Part shown: positions 1 through 4,010 of the stretch, one piece after another
How positions within the stretch are numbered: the first letter of the stretch is position 1
Layout of the letters: the number at the start of each line of letters is the position of its first letter
Assembly: GCA_015493675.1 (NCBI GenBank)
Contig: WGCR01000267.1
Location: forward strand, 1-6,947
Reading direction: 5' to 3'
Source of the DNA: Anaerolineae bacterium
Lineage (GTDB): Bacteria > Chloroflexota > Anaerolineae > J102
DNA length: 6,947 nucleotides
Program-made: the position numbers and the translations under genes
The notes under the pieces: model-generated
The model's input: the letters and a program-made list of their open reading frames with translations, nothing else
The model's database searches: none
What the model was told of the DNA's origin: nothing

Positions 1-1
1 C

Positions 2-688
2 CAGGTGGACGAGAGCCAGGACTTTGGGTTCCAACAGGCCAAAGTCGCCATTGGCAACTTCGTGTGGCATGACACCGACGGTGACAGCGCCTTCAACGGC
101 AGCGAAGCTGGCATCGACAATATCGGCGTGGAGTTGTATCGCGATGCGGATGGCGACGGCGTCTGCGAACCGGGCGGCGATGACGGCTCCGCCATCGCCA
201 CCACCACCACATCGGGCGGCGGCTACTATCAATTCCTAAACGTCGATCCCAGCACTGCGGGGGACGCGACCACCAACTACTGCGTTGCCGTGGTCAAGAG
301 TGACGTGACCAATGCAGGGTACGCATACAGCAGCGACGGCGGGGATCAGGATCCCGACGCCACGGGCGACCAGGATGCAGCCAACGGCGATGACGGCATC
401 CCTGTGGGCAGCTACGTCATCAGTCAGCCCTTCCCCGCCACCCTCAACGGTCAGGCCAACACCAGTGACAGTGGCGATCCCAAAGGCTACGATGACAACA
501 GCGCCTACATGACCGTGGACTTCGGCTTCCTCACCCAGCAGGATCACGACGCCATGGCCAGCCCCAATGCGGTCACCATCAACGACATGGACGCCACCGC
601 CTCCTCCTACGCGTGGGCGCTGGGCCTCCTCTTCATCGGCCTGGCAGGCCTCGCCGCCTTCCTCTGGCAGCGACGTCGGGCCATGTAA
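2..688 (+). CDS. C-terminal part of an SdrD_B-domain surface protein with a C-terminal membrane anchor (5' end outside window)
   Basis: The reading frame is open from the first complete codon (nt 2) to TAA at 686-688, giving 228 visible residues; the start lies upstream, and the GTG at nt 5 is internal. The fragment opens with the end of one repeat domain (DFGFQQ) and continues into a full SdrD_B/Cna_B-like beta-sandwich beginning AIGNFVWHDTDGD. Asp-rich calcium-loop-like motifs (DTDGDSAFN, DADGDGVCE) and the closing strand MTVDFGF are typical of that family. A linker leads to one transmembrane helix (nt 608-667, YAWALGLLFIGLAGLAAFLW) and a basic tail QRRRAM, so the protein should be tethered with its repeats outside the cell. 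No LPXTG motif precedes the helix. The segment is GC-rich (hand count 40/60 G+C at 121-180). SdrD_B domains act as rigid stalks or adhesive modules; the ligand is unknown. Its missing N-terminus may resemble the gene at 4011, which shares a nearly identical domain boundary. Confidence 0.9.
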   Translation, partial: QVDESQDFGFQQAKVAIGNFVWHDTDGDSAFNGSEAGIDNIGVELYRDADGDGVCEPGGDDGSAIATTTTSGGGYYQFLNVDPSTAGDATTNYCVAVVKSDVTNAGYAYSSDGGDQDPDATGDQDAANGDDGIPVGSYVISQPFPATLNGQANTSDSGDPKGYDDNSAYMTVDFGFLTQQDHDAMASPNAVTINDMDATASSYAWALGLLFIGLAGLAAFLWQRRRAM

Positions 689-715
689 TCTCGATTCCTC
701 CTTAACGCGGCGCAT
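671..715 (+). repeat. Direct repeat, copy 1 (3' end of the first adhesin gene plus 3' UTR)
   Basis: These 45 nt cover the last codons, the TAA stop and 27 nt downstream of the first gene. They recur at 3614-3658 with one difference (c706 versus t3649). The two copies diverge immediately after CGGCGCAT. They flank the lower-GC glycosidase gene. Confidence 0.9.
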
Positions 716-729
716 GCAAGAGGTAAAAT
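702..729 (+). promoter_or_regulatory. Weak sigma70-like promoter candidate upstream of the glycosidase gene
   Basis: TTAACG at 702-707 (4/6 match to TTGACA) is separated by 16 bp from TAAAAT at 724-729 (5/6 match to TATAAT). Transcription would start near 736, placing the 745-781 hairpin in the 5' UTR of the glycosidase gene. The second copy of the repeat (3614-3658) lacks an equivalent -10. Such pairs arise by chance, so support is modest. Confidence 0.3.
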
Positions 730-744
730 ACGCCGCTCCTCTAC

Positions 745-781
745 TCGAGAGGGCCTCGTCGAATCGACGAGGCCCTCTCGA
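745..781 (+). terminator. Long perfect GC-rich hairpin after the first gene, terminator-like
   Basis: Positions 745-760 pair with 766-781 without mismatch (16 bp, mostly G-C) around a 5-nt loop GAATC. It lies 56 nt after the first gene's stop and 25 nt before the ATG of the next gene. The sequence after the stem (ATACATTTGTCG) has no real U-tract, so termination may be inefficient or Rho-assisted. If the 702-729 promoter is real, this would instead be a 5'-UTR stem just upstream of the ribosome binding site, affecting mRNA stability or initiation. Confidence 0.7.
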
Positions 782-806
782 TACATTTGTCGTTGTGGAG
801 CGCTCT

Positions 807-3518
807 ATGAAAATTAGATTATTTGCTTATATCCTGCTCGTCACCACTTTTTTTACTGTCTCTTTATCTGCCGATCATAGAGCAGTTGTTGTAGCGAAAT
901 CCGTAGAAAGTTGGAGCGCCACGCCAGTTTTTGAAGAACAGTTCGAGAGCCTCGCTGACATTACAGCTAACGGCGGCGTTTATAGCGGTATCAGCATTGT
1001 TTCAGGATGGGATGGAAATGGTGCGCTCATCAACCAGGGGGACACACTGTATTATCCGAACAGTATTGATCCCAAAAAAGGCACGATTCGATTTTGGCTT
1101 AGCCCCACCTGGGCAGGTGATACGACTTCGGAGCCCCATTACTTTCTGGGATGGCATCAGAACGACGCCCGTTTTCGCATCTTCACCTGGCATTCATCGG
1201 AGAACAGCAAAAACTACTTTGTTTTTCGCTATAATGATGGTAACGGCACTGATTATGAAGTAAGCACTTCCAGCGATGAGCCTGACGTAGTCATGCAGTG
1301 GCAGCCTAATGAGTGGCATGATATTATTGTCTTCTGGGATTTTACGGTGTCTGATCAGTTTTTTGGCCTTGCGATTGATGGTGTGGTCTACACAAATAAT
1401 GAAGAAAACTGGACGATTACTGAAACGCCGACGCAGTTCTGGGTGGGCTCAAACAGCTATGGCGATTATCAGGCTGATGCAGTCATGGATGATTTACGCA
1501 TTTACGACGAAAGTATTTGGGATCCTGATGACTTGATTTCATCTTACGAGAACATCACTTGTGGGAATGGCGTTTGGGATCATCATGAAACGATACATAA
1601 TTGTCCCAGTGATGCACCAACCCTGGCATCATCTATTCATCCCGGCGAAGATATTCTTTTTTACGAGACGGCCCCTTTTGAAGCTGTTTATGAAGGAACG
1701 GCGCCATCTGCCGAAGCTATCACTGACACCATTCATTATCGGGCTGCGCAAGATGAGTATGAAACGCTTTTTTTCAACGCCTACACCCGCACGGATTTGC
1801 AAAATGTTGTGGTAAATATGAGTGATTTCGTGGGCCCGGGCGGCATCATTCCTGCTTCAAATGTCCAACTACGCGTTGTGCATAATTGGTGGCAGGCAGG
1901 CACAGGCCCGCTTAAGGATGACTTCCCTCATTATACTCCCGAATTGCTGCTTTTTGATGACGGAATTGATCTCGAGGAGCAGACCTGGGATTACAACACA
2001 CTTCCAGCCATACCTCATCTGGATCATGTGGAGACGGCATTGCAATCTTTTACGTCCAAGCAATTTGCTATGATCCTGAATGTGCCTGAGGCAACGGCAT
2101 CAGGACATTACACCGCCACCATCACCCTGGCTCCGGACAATCATGCCAGTAAGACGCTGCTTTTGGACTTGGAAGTCCTACCCTTTGAATTACGTGATAC
2201 GGGAAAGACAGTGGTTGTTTATCATCCCGCCAACATCGATAACACCGGCAGCCAGTATTACGTCCCTATGGATCGATATGACGCACAGTTGGCCGATATT
2301 AGAGCTCATAATTTCAATGGCACAGATATCTATGGGCATTATCCAGATGATAACATCCCTCTAAAAGTGCAGAAAAACAGAGAAGCGGGACTAACTTTGA
2401 GAGCAGTTCTGAACGAGTACTATGATGATGGCGTCGCCTTGCTGCAAAACAATGGTTATGAACCTTATTTTTATGGCATCGATGAACCCATGCGTGATAA
2501 TGGCGCCTATATGGACGATCAAATTTCCCTTTCCATCACGATTCATAATGGTGGTGGGTTGGTCACAACAGCAATAACGCGGGAGGGAGAACAGGAGCTG
2601 AAAGATTGTAACAGCACTTATTATGATGGCTTTCCTCCGGGGACTTGCGAGCCGTTGGATATGGCTAATTTGGCAGTCTCGCAGAGTTCAAGCTATTTGA
2701 ACGGCTTGATCGATGGCACAGAAACAAAAGAAGATTATGAGACCTATTACTGGCAGATAATGCAGGAAAATCCCAAGATCAATCGTTTCCAGGCGGGATT
2801 TTATTTGTGGAATACAGGCATTGATGGCATTTTCCCGTATGTCTATCAGGATGTGCGCAACAACCCTTATGACGACTTCGATGTATGGTCAAGCAGTCAT
2901 CCCTATCGCGATCACCTGGTCACTTATCCCAGCCAGAACGGGCCTGTGCCCACCGTCCAGTGGGAGGCGCTACGAGAAGGCCTGGACGATATGCGATACC
3001 TGCAAACTTGGCAGTATTACAAAACACTGGCTGGCAGTGTCGATTCTGCTGCTGCCCAGGCCTCTGAGCAGACTATTGCAGGTGCGCTGGCGCACTATGA
3101 TAATTATGATAAGATGATGACAACGCCTATGGCGCAGTACACAGAGGATCGTGACGTTGTCATCGGTGAGATAGAAGCTATGAAAACCATCGTTGAGGCG
3201 ACCATCACGCCGCCAACCATCACCATCAGTCAAAGCGGTGATTCTTTGGTTCTAAATTGGCATTATGAGGAGCCGTTCGACGCTTACCAGGTCTGGCGTA
3301 GCGAGTCCCCCCATTTCGAGCCAGGCGACGAGAATGCAATCCTGCTTGACACCCTGATCGCCCCCACTTCAACTTACACCGATACGCCTCCTCCCACCAT
3401 CATTGGCGATACCGCGATTAATTACACATATCGTCTGCTGGGCGTCATTGATGATGTCGACTATGGTCTTTCGAATCTTTCCGGAGAATTTGATTTTGCT
3501 TTGATTGCAGGGAACTGA
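807..3518 (+). CDS. Secreted GH123/DUF4091-type glycoside hydrolase with LamG-like and FN3 domains
   Basis: I start this 903-residue protein at ATG 807: GGAG (797-800) lies 6 nt upstream and the N-terminus MKIRLFAYILLVTTFFTVSLSA is a clear signal peptide (probable cleavage after A22). The frame is open further upstream, but that part crosses the hairpin and overlaps the previous gene. Order of parts: LamG/concanavalin-like domain (about 40-245; TIRFWLSP, NEWHDIIVFWDF, MDDLRIYDE); short Cys motif (252-266, CGNGVWDHHETIHNC); beta-sandwich like the GH123 N-terminal domain (about 280-462, ending LEVLPFEL); catalytic-type region (about 465-760); FN3 domain (about 802-903). Family marks are YGIDEP, with adjacent acids D559-E560, and the C-terminal signature GPVPTVQWEALREGLDDMRY (712-731). 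In characterised GH123 enzymes an adjacent Asp-Glu pair performs substrate-assisted cleavage of beta-GalNAc. The retained pair suggests an active enzyme, but the substrate is inferred. The segment from barrel start to DEP (about 95 residues) seems short. No membrane anchor is visible, so it is probably released. It is markedly more AT-rich than the first gene (21/60 G+C at 1201-1260). Confidence 0.85.
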   Translation: MKIRLFAYILLVTTFFTVSLSADHRAVVVAKSVESWSATPVFEEQFESLADITANGGVYSGISIVSGWDGNGALINQGDTLYYPNSIDPKKGTIRFWLSPTWAGDTTSEPHYFLGWHQNDARFRIFTWHSSENSKNYFVFRYNDGNGTDYEVSTSSDEPDVVMQWQPNEWHDIIVFWDFTVSDQFFGLAIDGVVYTNNEENWTITETPTQFWVGSNSYGDYQADAVMDDLRIYDESIWDPDDLISSYENITCGNGVWDHHETIHNCPSDAPTLASSIHPGEDILFYETAPFEAVYEGTAPSAEAITDTIHYRAAQDEYETLFFNAYTRTDLQNVVVNMSDFVGPGGIIPASNVQLRVVHNWWQAGTGPLKDDFPHYTPELLLFDDGIDLEEQTWDYNTLPAIPHLDHVETALQSFTSKQFAMILNVPEATASGHYTATITLAPDNHASKTLLLDLEVLPFELRDTGKTVVVYHPANIDNTGSQYYVPMDRYDAQLADIRAHNFNGTDIYGHYPDDNIPLKVQKNREAGLTLRAVLNEYYDDGVALLQNNGYEPYFYGIDEPMRDNGAYMDDQISLSITIHNGGGLVTTAITREGEQELKDCNSTYYDGFPPGTCEPLDMANLAVSQSSSYLNGLIDGTETKEDYETYYWQIMQENPKINRFQAGFYLWNTGIDGIFPYVYQDVRNNPYDDFDVWSSSHPYRDHLVTYPSQNGPVPTVQWEALREGLDDMRYLQTWQYYKTLAGSVDSAAAQASEQTIAGALAHYDNYDKMMTTPMAQYTEDRDVVIGEIEAMKTIVEATITPPTITISQSGDSLVLNWHYEEPFDAYQVWRSESPHFEPGDENAILLDTLIAPTSTYTDTPPPTIIGDTAINYTYRLLGVIDDVDYGLSNLSGEFDFALIAGN

Positions 3519-3581
3519 CAGCTCTTACTTCTTCGGCAGCGCCAGTATCAGTGCGATTTTCGACGGGCATGCTCCGCTCAC

Positions 3582-3658
3582 CAGACCTTCCCCGCCCCCC
3601 TCAACGGCCAGGCCGACGTCGGGCCATGTAATCTCGATTCCTCCTTAATGCGGCGCAT
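3582..3658 (+). pseudogene. Deleted remnant of an SdrD_B adhesin 3' end
   Basis: Two parts of the first gene's tail are joined here. Positions 3588-3614 match 431-457 with two mismatches in 27; in frame they read HQTFPAPLNGQAD, against SQPFPATLNGQAN in the intact gene. Positions 3614-3658 match 671-715 with one mismatch in 45. The join removes about 214 nt, including the whole transmembrane segment, at a single shared C. Since 214 is not a multiple of three, the frame is broken across the join. It starts about 65 nt after the glycosidase stop; the sequence between (3519-3581) resembles nothing I recognise. Confidence 0.8.
3614..3658 (+). repeat. Direct repeat, copy 2
   Basis: This copy is identical to 671-715 at 44 of 45 positions, including the former stop codon and 3' UTR of the first adhesin gene. 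Repeat starts are 2943 nt apart, with the whole glycosidase gene between them. Homologous recombination between the copies would delete that gene and leave the first adhesin's reading frame intact. Confidence 0.9.
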
Positions 3659-3697
3659 CGCTTTTCTAGAGTGCGCTGTATATCCAATGCTCAACAC

Positions 3698-3731
3698 GAG
3701 CCCCGCCATAATGACGGGGCTCCCTCTTTTT
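3698..3731 (+). terminator. Rho-independent terminator
   Basis: GAGCCCCG (3698-3705) pairs perfectly with CGGGGCTC (3715-3722) around a 9-nt loop, followed by CCCTCTTTTT with five consecutive T residues (3727-3731). This classical intrinsic terminator should end transcripts of the glycosidase gene. It sits 40 nt after the adhesin-tail repeat, much as the 745-781 hairpin sits about 30 nt after the first copy, so it may have come with the degraded paralogue. Confidence 0.88.
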
Positions 3732-3793
3732 ATCACGCTCCCCGATCCTTTGCGAAAGAGGCATCCTCTGGCTGGTAGTTTGTGGCAATGAGC

Positions 3794-3815
3794 AGCCTGT
3801 CGATAACGACAGGTT
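3794..3815 (+). promoter_or_regulatory. Palindrome just upstream of the -35 box, possible operator
   Basis: CCTGTCG (3796-3802), loop ATAA, CGACAGG (3807-3813) is a perfect 7-bp inverted repeat, extendable by a G-T and an A-T pair at 3794-3795/3814-3815. It ends 5 bp before the -35 hexamer. Its position and symmetry suit a binding site for a dimeric regulator. No U-tract follows, so it is a poor terminator. No specific regulator can be named. Confidence 0.4.
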
Positions 3816-3820
3816 CTGTC

Positions 3821-3850
3821 TTGACAACTCAGGCATGTCTTGGCTATAAT
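3821..3850 (+). promoter_or_regulatory. Near-consensus sigma70 promoter of the second adhesin gene
   Basis: TTGACA (3821-3826) and TATAAT (3845-3850) both match the consensus at 6/6, with an 18-bp spacer. Transcription is expected to start near 3857, giving a leader of about 150 nt before the ATG at 4011. This is the strongest promoter in the window. It lies downstream of the 3698-3731 terminator, so the second adhesin appears to be an independent transcription unit. Confidence 0.85.
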
Positions 3851-3873
3851 TTATGGATAATGTGAAATAAGAA

Positions 3874-3981
3874 AGGCCCTCTGAGCTATTGTGGAGGATG
3901 GCCGCAAAAGGCAACGCCTTCCAGGCGAAAACAGCCGGTACGTGGGAACTTGCCCCATAATTCCTCGGAGAGCCTCTTTTT
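3874..3981 (+). ncRNA. Structured 5' leader RNA of the second adhesin gene, candidate cis-regulator/attenuator
   Basis: Hand folding gives a closed structure. P1: 3874-3885 pairs with 3964-3975 (11 pairs including one G-U, one C-A mismatch). P2: 3888-3894 pairs with 3955-3961 (7 pairs including one G-U). A 3' hairpin, 3937-3943 with 3948-3954 (one mismatch, one G-U), is capped by a GNRA-type GGGA loop. In the middle two hairpins are mutually exclusive: 3908-3912/3916-3920 or 3915-3918/3924-3927. The 3' strand of P1 runs almost directly into U5 (3977-3981), so forming or breaking P1 could act as a terminator switch about 30 nt before the start codon. I compared it from memory with c-di-GMP-I, TPP, cobalamin, glycine, yybP-ykoY and fluoride classes and found no convincing match. 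Pairing was judged by eye, with no energy or covariation analysis. Confidence 0.5.
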
Positions 3982-4010
3982 CTAATCATACGGGAGTAGA
4001 AACAATCAAA

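Noticed and set aside
236..715. A 159-codon open frame on the minus strand
   Set aside because: It is antisense to a well-supported SdrD_B domain in GC-rich DNA, where long antisense frames are expected. Its Val/Gly-rich low-complexity translation matches no family.
567..806. An 80-codon upstream extension of the glycosidase reading frame
   Set aside because: It overlaps the first gene in another frame, runs through the 745-781 hairpin and would bury the signal peptide. ATG 807 has a good ribosome binding site and a signal sequence.
671..3658. A transposon or insertion sequence delimited by the direct repeats
   Set aside because: There is no transposase gene, no terminal inverted repeats were seen, and 45-nt repeats carrying adhesin sequence are too long and specific to be target-site duplications.
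3898..3960. A 20-codon leader peptide frame (ATG to TAA) inside the structured leader
   Set aside because: GGAGG abuts the ATG with no spacer, which does not suit initiation, and the peptide shows no run of a regulatory amino acid. RNA structure explains this stretch better.
3874..3981. Assignment of the leader to the c-di-GMP-I (GEMM) riboswitch class
   Set aside because: Pieces such as GGCAA, GCAAA-like runs and AGCCGG are present, but their order and spacing do not match the class: the GNRA hairpin is on the 3' side. I left it unassigned.
3666..3989. A 107-codon open frame on the minus strand
   Set aside because: It covers the terminator, promoter and structured leader of the plus strand, has no recognisable domain and an unremarkable composition.
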